64,000 bases of DNA, taken from assembly GCF_017357225.1 (NCBI RefSeq), contig NZ_CP071607.1:248001-312000 (forward strand). The letters are read 5' to 3'. The first letter of the stretch is position 1; each line of letters begins with the position of its first letter. Origin of the DNA: Rhizobium binae (lineage in GTDB: Bacteria; Pseudomonadota; Alphaproteobacteria; Rhizobiales; Rhizobiaceae). Positions 26,710 through 38,000 of this stretch are shown in pieces. Below the pieces are notes generated by a model, which was not told the DNA's origin, did not search any database, and saw nothing but the letters and a program-made list of their open reading frames with translations. Made by a program: the position numbers and the translations under genes.

Positions 26710-27341
26710 GCCGGGACCTTTCGGATTTCTGCGGCGATGCGGCGTGTGGCGGCTTCGGGGTCCGGGGTGCCGCAGATTGCGGAGACGACGGCAAGCCCCT
26801 TGGCGCCGGCGGCAAACACTTCTGCTACATGCTCCCCCTTGAGGCCGCCGATGGCGACCGAGGGCACCGGCGAGGCCTGCACCAGCCGTGCCAGGCCGTC
26901 AAAGCCGATCGGCTGCTTGTGGTCGGCCTTGGTCGGCGTCGCAAAGACCGGGCCGACGCCGGTGTAGTCGACGAGATCGGGATCGACAGCGGCTGCCAGC
27001 GCCTCGGTTTCGACCGAGAGGCCGAGGATCATGTCGGGACCGATCATCGCGCGCGCGGTGCGCGCATCCATGTCGTCCTGGCCGATATGCAGGCCATCAG
27101 CGCCGATGGCGATCGCCGCTTCGATGTCGTCATTGACGATGAGGCGGGTGCCGGTGCCATCGAGCGCCTGCTTCAAGGCGCGGCCGGTCTCGATCATCCC
27201 CGGCGTGCCGGCCCGTTTGTCGCGCAGTTGCACCATCGTCGCGCCACCGGCAACGGCAAGCCGGGCGGTCTCGACCATGCCGATCGGGGCGCAGAGATCC
27301 GGATCGAGGACGAGATAGAGCGAAAGGTCGAAAGCCTTCAT
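26706..27341 (-). CDS. thiE: Thiamine phosphate synthase
   Basis: The 211-residue TIM barrel has ATMVQLRDK (pyrophosphate-binding QLRxK), LIVNDDIEAAIAIGADGLHI (N-D-D) and GQDDMD, followed by VGPVFATPTK and AIGGL. It joins HMP-PP and thiazole phosphate to give thiamine phosphate. The start overlaps the thiM stop by 4 bases, indicating translational coupling. Confidence 0.95.
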   Translation of the reverse strand: MKAFDLSLYLVLDPDLCAPIGMVETARLAVAGGATMVQLRDKRAGTPGMIETGRALKQALDGTGTRLIVNDDIEAAIAIGADGLHIGQDDMDARTARAMIGPDMILGLSVETEALAAAVDPDLVDYTGVGPVFATPTKADHKQPIGFDGLARLVQASPVPSVAIGGLKGEHVAEVFAAGAKGLAVVSAICGTPDPEAATRRIAAEIRKVPA

Positions 27342-28141
27342 GCGATCGATACCCTGGCTCTCGCATCCAGCGCTTCACCGTCGAGTACGGCCAGCGCATC
27401 GAGGAAGCGCCAGGCGAACGAGCCGGGACCGGCCGCCCCGAGTGCGGCATCTTCGCCGGCGACGGCAAAGGTTGCGAGCGCAGCGACCGTCGCCCCGAAC
27501 AGATCCCCGGGCGCAGTGGCGGCGAAGGCGCCAACGAGGCAGGTGAGCGAGCAGCCGAGCGCGGTGACCTGCGGCATCAGCACCGATCCGCCCTTGATGC
27601 GCACCGATCTCGCGCCGTCGGTCACGAAATCGACGGCGCCGGTGACGGCGACGATGGCCTGCTGCCGCTCCGCGAGCCGGCGGGCCGAATCCTCCGCCTG
27701 CTCGACCGGATCGCGACTGTCGACGCCCTGGCCGCGGCTCTCCCCGCCGGCAAGCGCGATGATCTCGGAAGCATTGCCGCGAATGATCGTGGGCTTCAGC
27801 GCCAGCAGATCGGCAACCGCTTGGCGGCGAAAGGCCGTCGCATAATGCGCCACCGGATCGAGCACCCAGGGTTTGCCGGCTGAGGCCGCTGCCTTCGCCG
27901 CCGCCCGCATGCCGTCGAGCCATTGCGTCGACAGCGTGCCGATATTGACGGTCAGTGCGCTCGCGATGCCGGCGAATTCGCCGGCTTCCTCAGCCGCATG
28001 CACCATGGCGGGCGAGGCGCCGGAGGCAAGCAGGACATTGGCGGCGATGTTCATGGCGACGTAGTTGGTGATGCAGTGGACGAGCGGCGGCTTTTCGCGC
28101 ATCGCCTCCAGCATGGCTCCCGAGGTGGTCTTGCTTTGCAT
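27338..28141 (-). CDS. thiM: Hydroxyethylthiazole kinase
   Basis: The 267-residue protein has PPLVHCITNYVAMNIAANVLLASGASPAM near the N-terminus, the ThiM hallmark, and GCSLTCLVGAFAA (anion hole) near residue 200. It salvages 4-methyl-5-hydroxyethyl-thiazole. It is the first gene of thiMED, a salvage operon that lets the cell use exogenous precursors, and sits downstream of a TPP riboswitch. GAAAGGGGCGAT precedes the ATG. Confidence 0.95.
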   Translation of the reverse strand: MQSKTTSGAMLEAMREKPPLVHCITNYVAMNIAANVLLASGASPAMVHAAEEAGEFAGIASALTVNIGTLSTQWLDGMRAAAKAAASAGKPWVLDPVAHYATAFRRQAVADLLALKPTIIRGNASEIIALAGGESRGQGVDSRDPVEQAEDSARRLAERQQAIVAVTGAVDFVTDGARSVRIKGGSVLMPQVTALGCSLTCLVGAFAATAPGDLFGATVAALATFAVAGEDAALGAAGPGSFAWRFLDALAVLDGEALDARARVSIA

Positions 28142-28189
28142 ATCGCCCCTTTCAGGCGGGGCAGGCGCGGGGCAGCGTGTACGGCGATC

Positions 28190-28272
28190 CCCGAGCGACT
28201 CCCTCCGCCGGCATTATCCGGTTCAGGTTCGAAGGGTGCTTCTCAGCCCGTCTGTCGACGAACGCCCCTGTC
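28190..28272 (-). ncRNA. TPP riboswitch (THI element) upstream of thiM
   Basis: On the minus strand the element contains CTGAGA (complement of 28241-28246), ACCCTT (28232-28237), GAACCTGA, then GGATAATGCC with the closing GGAGGGA. This is the conserved order of the thi box that binds thiamine pyrophosphate. It ends about 50 bases before the thiM ATG, so control may be through sequestration of the ribosome binding site or termination. Confidence 0.93.
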
Positions 28273-28949
28273 TCTCATCGTGCTCTTTTTCGCAGAGAAC
28301 GGCGCGGATGTCATCTCGAAAATGACAGTCCCGCGACGGCGCGGCGCGTGAAGCCGTTTACGGCGGCCTCGCCTTTGACGGGGCGGAGTTCGTTGCCGAT
28401 TCGCCTCCATGCCAGGTTTTCCCGAATGGTTTTCGTCGATTCCGGTCCGGGCGGCGCCGGTGGATTGCCGTATCGCCAAACGGTTGTCCTCTCTATTCCG
28501 GCAGAGATAATAGTATCAACCGGCGGTGTAATGAATCTCGCGAATACATCTCTGTATTTATGGGCGGCGTTGAGGAGCGATGCAGGCCTTTCGGAACGCT
28601 TCTTCTTCAAAATGAGTTCGGCTCATCTTTCCACGAACTTTTCCGGGTTTCCGATTATTCATCCTATCCGTCTATGCTGATGATTTGCAATGAAAACGAG
28701 CAGACGACCAGCCTCGCGTAAGTTGCGCGGCGTCTCTTGTCCCTCGCCAGCCGGTTTAGTCAAATTCCGGAATCTGCTGGCGATTCTGTTGGCATAGCAA
28801 TCTCGGGCAGGCTGGACCTCATCTCCCGAAACGCGAACCAAATACCTAACGCAAACTTTACCGTGCTAACACGTTAGGGTTGACCGAAGTGCGGACTGCA
28901 AAGATATGACGATTCAACAGAATAAAAACTTCCTGAAGTTGCATTTTAA
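28273..28949. other. 677-base intergenic region before the TPS locus, with inverted repeats
   Basis: No convincing gene was seen. Composition is AT-richer than the flanking thi operon. Near its end lie CCTAACG (28845-28851) inverted against CGTTAGG (28872-28878), the nested palindrome CTAACACGTTAG (28866-28877), and AACTTC-CT-GAAGTT (28927-28940) just before the first gene. These could be regulatory sites for the secretion locus. This is also the likely left edge of that island. Confidence 0.5.
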
Positions 28950-29561
28950 ATGAAAAAACTTTTGAAAAGCGGCATGAAGCGGGGCATCCGGATGATCGCC
29001 CCGGTTCCGATGTTCATTGCTTGTGCCAATCCGTCTTTTGCGCAATCTCCGGCGCCTGCGGCTCAGGAACCGGAACAGGTGCAGGCCAAGCCGGCGCCGC
29101 CGGCGATGAAATCGCAGAAATTCGACGACTGGTATTATCGCTGCACCGGCTCTGACGGTGCCGAGGCGTGCGAAGTCGCACAGGTCGCGCAAGTCGCCAA
29201 GGACGGCAAGCCGGTCAATGTCCTGACGCTGGCGATATCGGCGCCGCCGGCCGGACCGGCCGACAAGGGCAAGCCGCGGCTGGTGCTGACCGCCCTCCTG
29301 CCGCTCAACGTCTTCCTGCCCTCGGGCCTGTCGATCAAGGCGGACGGCAAGCTCGTCGCCAAGTTCGACTACCGCAACTGCAACCACACCGGATGCTGGG
29401 CGCAGTTGGCGCTGGATAACAGGACGGCTGCGGCGCTGAAGAAGGGCGCAGGTGCCGAAGCGCTGGTGCGGCTGATGAACGGCCAGGACGTCAATATCCG
29501 GTTCTCGCTGAAAGGGCTGAAACCGGCCCTCGACCGACTTCAGTCCATCGCCGCGAAGTAG
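28950..29561 (+). CDS. Invasion-associated locus B (IalB) family protein
   Basis: The 203-residue protein has an N-terminal signal (IAPVPMFIACANPSFAQ), a Pro/Ala/Glu-rich linker, and the IalB core beginning KFDDWYYRCTGSDGAEACEV, with a second Cys pair in YRNCNHTGCW that probably forms disulfides. It is periplasmic or surface-exposed; IalB was named for Bartonella erythrocyte invasion. It ends 13 bases before the TpsB gene, so it seems to be the first gene of the secretion operon, an accessory role not commonly described for TPS systems. No clear ribosome binding site. Confidence 0.82.
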   Translation: MKKLLKSGMKRGIRMIAPVPMFIACANPSFAQSPAPAAQEPEQVQAKPAPPAMKSQKFDDWYYRCTGSDGAEACEVAQVAQVAKDGKPVNVLTLAISAPPAGPADKGKPRLVLTALLPLNVFLPSGLSIKADGKLVAKFDYRNCNHTGCWAQLALDNRTAAALKKGAGAEALVRLMNGQDVNIRFSLKGLKPALDRLQSIAAK

Positions 29562-29574
29562 CCGAATTTCACAG

Positions 29575-31296
29575 ATGACCATAGAAATTCGATATCTTCT
29601 GGTTGCCGGGGCTGCCCTCGTAGGGGCTATCGCCCCTTCCTACGCGCAAACGCCTGCCGACGACTTCAACCGCCGCCAGGAGGAGCAGTCGCAGAGGCAG
29701 CGGCTGGATGCCCTTCGGCAGGCCACACCGGGCGGTGGCGCGCAGACGGAAAACGGCGCTTTGCCCGCCGGCGGCGGCAACGGCGCCTGCTTCGACATCG
29801 CGCGGGTCGAGATCGAGGGGGCGAACCTGCTGTCGGCGCAGGAGATCGGCAAGGTGACGGCGCCATACGGCAATCGCTGCGTCGGCCTCGCCGAGATCAA
29901 TGCCGTGCTGAGGGATGTCACCCATCTCTATATCGACCACGGTTATGTCACCTCGCGCGCCTATGTGCCGCAGCAGGATATCCGCAAGACCAGGATCCTG
30001 CGCCTGCTCGTTGTCGAAGGCACGCTGTCGGACATCTATCTCAACGGCCAGAAAGTCGCCGGCAACGCTTCGCTGGCGACAGCCTTTCCCGGTCTGATTG
30101 GCCGCGTCGTCAATATCCGCGATATCGAGCAGGGACTCGACCAGATGAACCGGCTGCAGGCCAACGACGCCAAGTCGGCCATGCTGCCCGGCCCGAAGGA
30201 CGGAACGTCGATCCTCAATATCGAAAACCACCCGGGACGGCCCTGGCACGTCTCCTTCGGCAACAACAATATGGGGCAGGAGAGCACCGGTTTTTCCCGC
30301 AGCTCGGCCTCGCTCGGCTATGACGATCTGCTCGGCATCAACGACCAGTGGAACTTCTCATACGAGCATAGCGGTCCGGACTATCCCTGGGAGAATGACG
30401 GAAACGGCTATGGCAACAGCTATTCCGGCAGCGTCAGCGTCCCGTACGGTTATTCCACGGTGTCGCTGAACGGCTCCTGGTATCAGTATGAAAGTGCGGT
30501 CGAAGGAAACTTCAGCACGCTCGAAACCTCCGGCAATTCGGGGCAGGCGGGTGTCGGCATCGATCGCGTCGTCTTCCGCGACCAGGATTCGATCACCACC
30601 GTCCGCGGCGGCCTGACCTACAAGCAGACCAACAACTTCCTGCTCGGCAATCTGATCGAGGTCGGCAGCCGCCGCTATACGGTCGGCGATATCGGCATTT
30701 CCCATTCGCGGCGCATGTTCGGCGGCATCTGGATGTTCGACGCCAGCTACGACAAGGGGCTCGGCCTCTTCGATGCGGTGCAGCCGGGGGACCCCGGCGC
30801 CGGCAATGCCGATCCGCGATTTTCGAAATTCAATGCCACCATCAGCGTCACGCAGCCGTTCCAGGCCCTCGGCCGGCAGTTCGAACTGACCTCGCTCGTC
30901 AGCGGCCAATATTCCCGCGACAATCTCCTCGGTGCCGAACAGATGTCGCTCGGCGGCTACAGCAATGTCCGCGGCACCCGCGAAAGCGTGCTCTTCGGCA
31001 ATAACGGCGTGTTCAGCCACAACGAGATCGTCTGGCGAACGGGGTCCAACCAGGGCGGCGGCGCGGCTGCGAAAGCATTCGGCGAGCTGCGCCCCTATCT
31101 CGGCTTCGATTACGGCCACATCTATGCGCAGCAGCGCCTCGATATATCGGGCGGTGATCTCGCCAGCTGGACGGCCGGCATCAGGATGGTCGGCGGCAAT
31201 ATCAGCGCCGACCTCGGATATTCCGACATTGTTGCAAGCAGCCTCGACGGTGTCGACGGCGGGCTCTTTTATTTCAACGCATCCACGCATTGGTAA
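29575..31296 (+). CDS. TpsB/CdiB two-partner secretion outer-membrane transporter (ShlB/FhaC family)
   Basis: The 573-residue protein has a signal peptide (YLLVAGAALVGAIAPSYAQ) and a short Gln/Arg-rich segment (DDFNRRQEEQSQRQRLDALR) like the plug helix of FhaC. POTRA-type domains follow (FDIARVEIEGANLLSAQEI, then RILRLLVVEGTLSDIYLNG). The C-terminal beta-barrel from about residue 210 carries the conserved loop NVRGTRES (VRG motif) and ends in an aromatic-rich strand, FYFNASTHW. It exports the TpsA/CdiA protein encoded two genes downstream. Confidence 0.92.
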   Translation: MTIEIRYLLVAGAALVGAIAPSYAQTPADDFNRRQEEQSQRQRLDALRQATPGGGAQTENGALPAGGGNGACFDIARVEIEGANLLSAQEIGKVTAPYGNRCVGLAEINAVLRDVTHLYIDHGYVTSRAYVPQQDIRKTRILRLLVVEGTLSDIYLNGQKVAGNASLATAFPGLIGRVVNIRDIEQGLDQMNRLQANDAKSAMLPGPKDGTSILNIENHPGRPWHVSFGNNNMGQESTGFSRSSASLGYDDLLGINDQWNFSYEHSGPDYPWENDGNGYGNSYSGSVSVPYGYSTVSLNGSWYQYESAVEGNFSTLETSGNSGQAGVGIDRVVFRDQDSITTVRGGLTYKQTNNFLLGNLIEVGSRRYTVGDIGISHSRRMFGGIWMFDASYDKGLGLFDAVQPGDPGAGNADPRFSKFNATISVTQPFQALGRQFELTSLVSGQYSRDNLLGAEQMSLGGYSNVRGTRESVLFGNNGVFSHNEIVWRTGSNQGGGAAAKAFGELRPYLGFDYGHIYAQQRLDISGGDLASWTAGIRMVGGNISADLGYSDIVASSLDGVDGGLFYFNASTHW

Positions 31297-31375
31297 CGAA
31301 AGCAGGAAAATGACCATCCGCAGCATCTCGACGAACAAGCCCGTCAAAACCCTTTCAAGGTCGACGGAGTTGCTT

Positions 31376-31930
31376 ATGCGCATCGTGCGTTTTCCAACCC
31401 TTCTGCTGCTGGCGACGACGTTGGCATCCTGCGTCACCACGAGGACAGACCCCCGTCTGATCGCCGCCCTTCAGCGGACGTCCGTGCGCGAGATCCGGAT
31501 CGAGCTGGCTCCTGACGTCAAGACATTCGGCTTCGGCGACAAGCCGGACCAGCAGGTCCAGGAGGCGGTTCACACCCTTCAGGCTGCGATGACGAAGGAA
31601 CTGATCGGCGTGCCGGGCGGCCCCAACCGGGGCAGGCTGGTCGTCACGCTGCATGTGTTTGACGTCACCACCAAGCAGGCCCGGATCATCGGCGGTCACG
31701 ACAGCATGATCGATGGGACCGTCCGGCTGGAGGATGCCAAGACCGGACAATTGATCGCCGAAGCGCAAAATATCCATGGTGAAGACCTCTCCATGCGCGG
31801 AAGCGGTTACGGCGTGATCATCGCCGTCGCCGTCAATGCGGCGACGACATCAGGTGCGCCTGACATCATGGCGCAGCGCCTGTCCAAATCCTTCACCCGC
31901 AACGTGAAGACCTGGCTTACCCAGAAATAG
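31376..31930 (+). CDS. Lipoprotein in TPS operon (DUF4410-like)
   Basis: The 184-residue protein has a lipoprotein signal, MRIVRFPTLLLLATTLASC, with lipobox L-A-S-C. The ATG at 31376 (GGAGTTGCTT before it) gives a normal short signal; an ATG at 31310 (GCAGGAAA before it) would add 22 residues. The mature part has VVTLHVFDVTTKQARIIGGH and AVNAATTSGAPD, resembling DUF4410-type lipoproteins. It lies between the transporter and exoprotein genes, so it may help assembly or tether the exoprotein; that is inference. Confidence 0.75.
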   Translation: MRIVRFPTLLLLATTLASCVTTRTDPRLIAALQRTSVREIRIELAPDVKTFGFGDKPDQQVQEAVHTLQAAMTKELIGVPGGPNRGRLVVTLHVFDVTTKQARIIGGHDSMIDGTVRLEDAKTGQLIAEAQNIHGEDLSMRGSGYGVIIAVAVNAATTSGAPDIMAQRLSKSFTRNVKTWLTQK

Positions 31931-32028
31931 GACCGCAACAGGGCGAGGCGCTGCCGCGGCAAAGGCGGCGCCGAGCCATGATCGACGTCGAGACACAAAA
32001 CCAGTTGGGCGTATGGAAAGACGAAACG

Positions 32029-35000
32029 ATGCGTGAAAAATCCGATCTTGGTTCGAACGGCAAGGGCCTTGCTTACAGGCTCGTCAATTTCGCCCATCGC
32101 TCGCTTGCCATGGTGCTCAGCGCGCTGCTGGTCTTCCAACCGATGCTTGCCAATGCCCAGTCGGTATCGGCCAGCAGCACGGCGCCGGCGGCCAACCAGC
32201 CGGGCGTCGGTGCGGCGCCGAACGGCGTGCCGCTCATCGACATCGTCACGCCGAACAGCAAGGGTCTGTCGCACAACAAATACGACAATTTCAACGTCGG
32301 CACGCCTGGGCTGATCCTCAACAACTTCAAGGGCGAGATCGGCAATTCCAGTCTCGGCGGCGTCACGCCTGGCAATGCCAATCTCAACACATCGGGGCCG
32401 GCATCGGTCATCCTCAACGAAGTCACCAGCGGCAACCGCTCAGCATTGGACGGCGCAATCGAGGTGTTCGGCGGGCGCGCCGATGTCGTCATCGCCAATC
32501 CGAACGGCATCACCTGCGACGGTTGCGGCTTCATCAACACGCCGCATGCCACATTGACGACGGGAGCGCCCGACATCGGCGCCGACGGCAAGCTCAACGG
32601 CTTTACCGTCAATGGCGGCGATGTGACCTTCGGCTCGAACGGCGGCAATTTCGCCGCCGGCCCGGGCGCGGTCGACCTGTTCGACATCGTTTCGCGCACC
32701 GTTCACGTCAACGGCCCGGTCTACGGCAAGGACCTTCGCGTGACCGCCGGACGCAACAAATTCGACTACGCGACCGGCCAAGCCCAGGCGCTTGCTCCGA
32801 TTTCCGGCACGCCGGAATATGCGATCGACGGCACGGCACTCGGCGCCATGCAGGCCGACCGCATCAAGATCGTTGTCACCGAGCACGGCGCCGGCGTGCG
32901 CATGAGCGGCGATCTTGCGGCCAACACCAACGAGCTGTCCCTGTCGGCCGACGGCAAGATCTCGCTCGGCAACGTCTCCGGCAAGCAGGGCGTTTCGGTC
33001 TCCTCGAAGGCGAAGGTGACGGCTTCCAAGGTCACCGCGAAGGCCAAAGTCTCCCTTCAGGCGGACCAGGGCATCACCCTCGATACGGTCGCCGCCGATG
33101 ACGATATCCTGCTGTCCAGCGGCAGCGGATTGTTGAGTGTCGGCGGCGAAGTGAATAGCGCCGCCAAGGTTGAGATGACATCGGCCGCCGGTATTGCCGC
33201 CGGCAGCGTCATGGCCGGCAAGGCGCTCAGCCTGTCCGCCGCGGAGGGCGACATCCAGATCGCCGATGCGGTCAAGAGCGCCGAGGCGCTGACGATGACC
33301 GCGACATCGGGCGCGATCGCCGCGGCCTCGCTTGTCAGCGGCAACAATCTCACGCTGTCGGCCGGCGCCGAAATCGCCATATCGGGCGATGTGCTGGCCG
33401 AGGGCGACGTCACCGCTTCGGGCCGCTCGATCGCAGCCGCGACGATCGCCTCCGGCGTCGATCTCGCCGCCACCGCCCAATCCGCCAATGCCGCACTGGT
33501 GCTGCAGCCGGCGGGCGACATAAGCCTTGCCGCCGCAAATGGTTCGATCACCGTCTCCAACGCGCTGATGAGCAGCGGCGATCTTTCGGCCGATGCCAGC
33601 CAGAATCTCGCCTATAGCAAGCTGCAGAGCCTCGGCAGCGCCGTTCTCTCCGCTGCCGGCCAGATCAGCTACGGCAATCCCACCAGCACCGCCGGCGATC
33701 TTACGCTGACCACCGCCAATGTCGACCTCTCCAATGGCGGCGCAGGCAACATCGCCGCCGGCGGCACGCTGACGCTCAATGCCGATAGCGCCAATCTCAG
33801 CAACAACAGCATCACGCTCGGGGGACTCACTCTCAATCTATCAGATGCTGCCGATCTCAGCGGCACCAGGATCAACGCCGTCACCAATGCCGGCGGTTCG
33901 GGCGACATCGCCATCAACGCCGGCGGCCTCTCCACCTCGGCCGGCACGTCGCTGCTCGCCGCCCATGACCTGACCCTGACGCTGCCGTCGCTGGCCAATG
34001 CCGGGCAATTGGCCGCCGGCCACGATCTGACGTTCAACATTTCCGGCAACGTCACCAACAGCGCCACCGGCCTTGCCTATGCCGGCAACGATGCCCGCCT
34101 GTTCATCGGCGGCGTGCTCACCAATGATCAGGGCGCCATCCTCGCCGGCCACGACCTCGAGATCGCCGGGACGGCATCGGGACTGAGAAACAGTACTGTC
34201 ACCAATATCTCCGGCCTCATCCAGGCCGGAAACGACATGTCGATCCTGACCGGCAACCTGACCAACGAGCGGACGGCTGCGCCGCAATGGACGACCGGCG
34301 TCCTGGTTTCATCAGGCGTCGTCACCGGCTTCACGCTCAACCCCGTCGCCGCCGGCCTGCCTTTCGGCTACCTCGAGACCGCCGATCAGAACATGTACCA
34401 GCTCTATGCCGGGGTCGATCCGGCGCTGTGGCAGGATTATCAGCCGCTGCTCTGGTCGAAGGCGACGCTTGCCGACGGCACCACCTACCGCGCGTGGACC
34501 TGGATATCGGCCGACGGCCCGGAAAAGGTCGGCCCGATCATCGACTGGATCAGGGCCCGGGTGCCGAGGGACGCGAACGGCAATCCCGTCGTCGATCCCA
34601 ACAATCCGTCGCGCTATTTCATCGTCGACGAGGTCAATTTCAGCGGCTCGGACGAGAGCACCACCTACACCTGGGATTGGTCGTCCCATCTCAGCCAGTC
34701 GGTCTACGAGGACCGCCTGGTCGGCACGCTCAGCCCGGAAGCGACGATCCGGGCGGGCGGCGACCTCAGCATCGACGCCACCAGTCTCAGCAATGCCTAC
34801 AGCTCGATCGAGGCCGCCGGCGACGCGACGCTGAAGGGCTCGACGCTTGACAATACCGGCGTCAGCCTTTTCCGCACGACGACGACGACCTGCCATGCCC
34901 AGGGCGCCTGCACCGCCTATAATGCCAACGGCACCGCCAATCCCTCGAAGAACATCGCCAACGGCACGACGATCGTCAGCTCGGTCGAGGCGATCGGCGG

Positions 35001-38000
35001 CGTATCGGCCAACATCAAGGCCGGCGGCGCGCTCTCCGTCGATTTCGGCAGCGTCAGCAACACGTCGGCGGCCGGATCGATGGCCGGCGGCGCCAGTGTG
35101 GCGGCAACAGGCAATCCCGGCGACCCGCTCTCGGCTCTCACAGGCCTGACCGCCGGCGGCGCGCTGTTCAACGTCAATTCGGGGCTCGGCGGTGCCGCCC
35201 TTGCGCCTCCCGCCAACCCGAACTCCGGCGGCTTCGGCGGCAACATAGCGGGACAGGTCTTCCTGTTCGAAACCCGCACAGCCTATCTCGATGTCGGCAA
35301 GTTCTATGGCTCCGGCTATTTCATGGACCGCATCGGCTATCAGCCGGAGACGACGGTTCCCTTCCTCGGCGATGCCTATTTCGAGAACCAGCTGATCGAC
35401 ACGCAGTTGCGGCAGCTCGTCGGCGAAGGGCTTGGCAGAAGCACCTTTATCGCCGGCGACAGCGCCATCGAGCAGATGAAGACGCTGCTCGACAACGGCG
35501 TGACCTATGCCAAGGATCACCACCTGGCCGTCGGCCAAGGCCTCACGCCTGAGCAGGCGGCGGCCCTCACCAAGTCGATCGTCCTCTATCAGTTCCAGAC
35601 CGTCAACGGCGTCCAGGTGCTTGCACCCGTCGTCTACGTCGCCGCCGCCGACCGGCAGAAGCTTTCCAGCGCCGGCGCCGCCATCGCAGGCGGCTCGGTC
35701 GACATGAATGCCGACAATCTCGACAATTCCGGCCTGATCGCGTCGGCCGGCAGCCTTGCCGTCTCCGGCAGCGCCATTGAGGGCAGCGGCACGTTCCTGT
35801 CGCGCGGCGACACGGCGCTCAACGCCACCAACGGCATCACGCTCGCCGCCCAGACCATGACGATCGGCGGCCAGAACGTCGTCAACACCAATGCCGGCGT
35901 GACGGCAGGCGGCGCTCTGCAGCTTGCCGGCGGCAGCGGCGACCTCGCACTGAAGGGCGTCAAGGTCAATGCCACAGGCGACGCCACGCTCTCCGGCAAA
36001 AATGTAACGCTGGATGCCGCCAAGGTCGAAAACGACGGCCAGCCCGCGATGACCGCAGGCGGTCACGCTGAGAATGCCACTGGCAGCCAGGTCACCAGCG
36101 GCGGAGCCTTGACGATCAAGGCCACCGACAATGTCAATATCATCGGCAGCTCCGCCAAGGCGGGCACGACGCTCGATGTGACCGCTGACAACGGCTCGGT
36201 GGCCGTCGTGTCGACCGATGTCGCCCGCGACAACCAATCCGGCTACACCAGAACCCTTTCCACCGACCAGCAGCAATCGCAGCTTTCCGCCGGTACAAAT
36301 GCGACGATCAAATCAGGCGACGACATCCTGCTCTCCGGCTCCTCCGTCAAGGCTGACGGCAATGTCGCGCTGACCGCCGGCGACGACATCAACATCACGG
36401 CCGCCCAGGAGCATTCCGCATCGACCTTCGGCAAGAAATCCGCCTCGTCGATCACTCATGTCGGCTCGGAGATATCGGCCGGCGGCGACCTCTCGGTGAC
36501 CGCAGGCAACGGCAGCGGCGATCACGACCTCAACATCGTCGGCAGCCAGCTTGCCGCCGACGGCAAGCTCGCTCTCAAGGCCGACGGCGACGTGACGATC
36601 GCCGAAGCCACCGACACCGCGACCCTCGACACCAGGCTCAGCATCAAGGGCGGGTTCCTCGGCGGAAGCGAGAAGACGACCACCCATCTGGAAACGACGA
36701 CGGCCGTCGGCTCCGCCATATCAGGCGGCGGCGGTGTCGACATCACCTCCGGCAAGGACACGGTCATCTCGGCCTCGAAGATCGAGGCCGGCGACGAGGA
36801 CCATGATGCCGATCTGAACATCACCACCAAGGGTGACCTGATCATCGCCTCCGGCAAGGACACCAGTGCCAAGGACGACAAGGGCTCGCGCAGCGGCTTC
36901 CTGTCCAAGGGCTCGTCCAGCCACAAGAGCTACGATGAGACGACGGTCGCCTCCGAGCTTGGCGCATCCGGCGATATCAAACTGGATGCCGGCGGCGCGG
37001 CGGTGATCGCTGGCTCCACGGCAGATGCGGACGGCTCGATTTCCGTCGAGGGCGACAGTGTCTCCATCATCGGAGCGCAGGAGACGCACGAGCTTGAGGA
37101 GCAGCGCAAGAAATCCGGCTTCGGCGTCGGCGGCGGCGGTGGGTTTATTTCGATCTACGGCAGTCAGCAGAACAGCGGTAAGCAGGCCTCCGAGCTCAAC
37201 GTGGCATCGGTGCTGTCTGCCGGAACGGATGTGGCACTCAAGTCGCGCGAGACCGACGTCCACATCCTCGGCTCGCAGATCTCTGCGACCAACAACATCA
37301 CCCTCGATGCGGCCCGCGATGTCAATATCACGCCGGGCGCCAAGAGCGCTTCTTCCGAGGAAAAAGAGAAACGCTCCGGCTTCGGCATTTCATTCGGCTC
37401 GAGCAGTGGGGGCTTCTCGGTTGGCATCGGCATGTCGTCGGTCGCCGACACTACGAAACAAGGTTCGCAGACCAACGCGATGGCCACCCTTTCCGCCGGC
37501 AACGACCTGACGATCAAGGCCGGACGCGACGCCAATCTGCAGGCCGCCGATATCTCGGCCGATCGTGATGTTGCGATCACTGCTGAACGCGACGTCAATC
37601 TGTTCTCGGCGCAAGACCAGACCAACTACGAACACCTGCATGAAGAGTTCTTCGCGGGTATCAGCCTGTCGGTCTCAACCTCCTTGATAAGCGCGGCTGA
37701 CAGCGTGAGCGGCGCGGCGCAGAATCTTGCAAATATCTCTGATGGGTATTCCGCAGCAAACGCCGCCTTTGCCTCACTCAAGGCCTATGATGCGCTCGAC
37801 AAGATTGCAAAGGGTGGCAACGTCGCGTCGGCGTCGCTCACAGTAGGATTCACTTATCAGAAGGAAAAGGAGGCGGCGCAAACCTCTGCTCCGGTCCTGA
37901 CAGACATACGCGGAGGGCGGTCTGTAACGATCGAGGCAATCTCCGGGGATCTCACGAGTCATGGAGCACAAATCGCTGCGGGTTACGATGCTGATGGCGA

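Noticed and set aside
28311-28610. 99-codon minus-strand frame in the gap before the TPS locus
   Set aside because: It starts with TTG without a ribosome binding site, and its composition does not look like a protein-coding rhizobial gene.
34312-36276. Long open frame (654 codons) on the minus strand inside the exoprotein gene
   Set aside because: It is antisense to a strongly supported gene. Such frames arise from GC-rich codon bias, and the translation is low-complexity with no recognisable domain.
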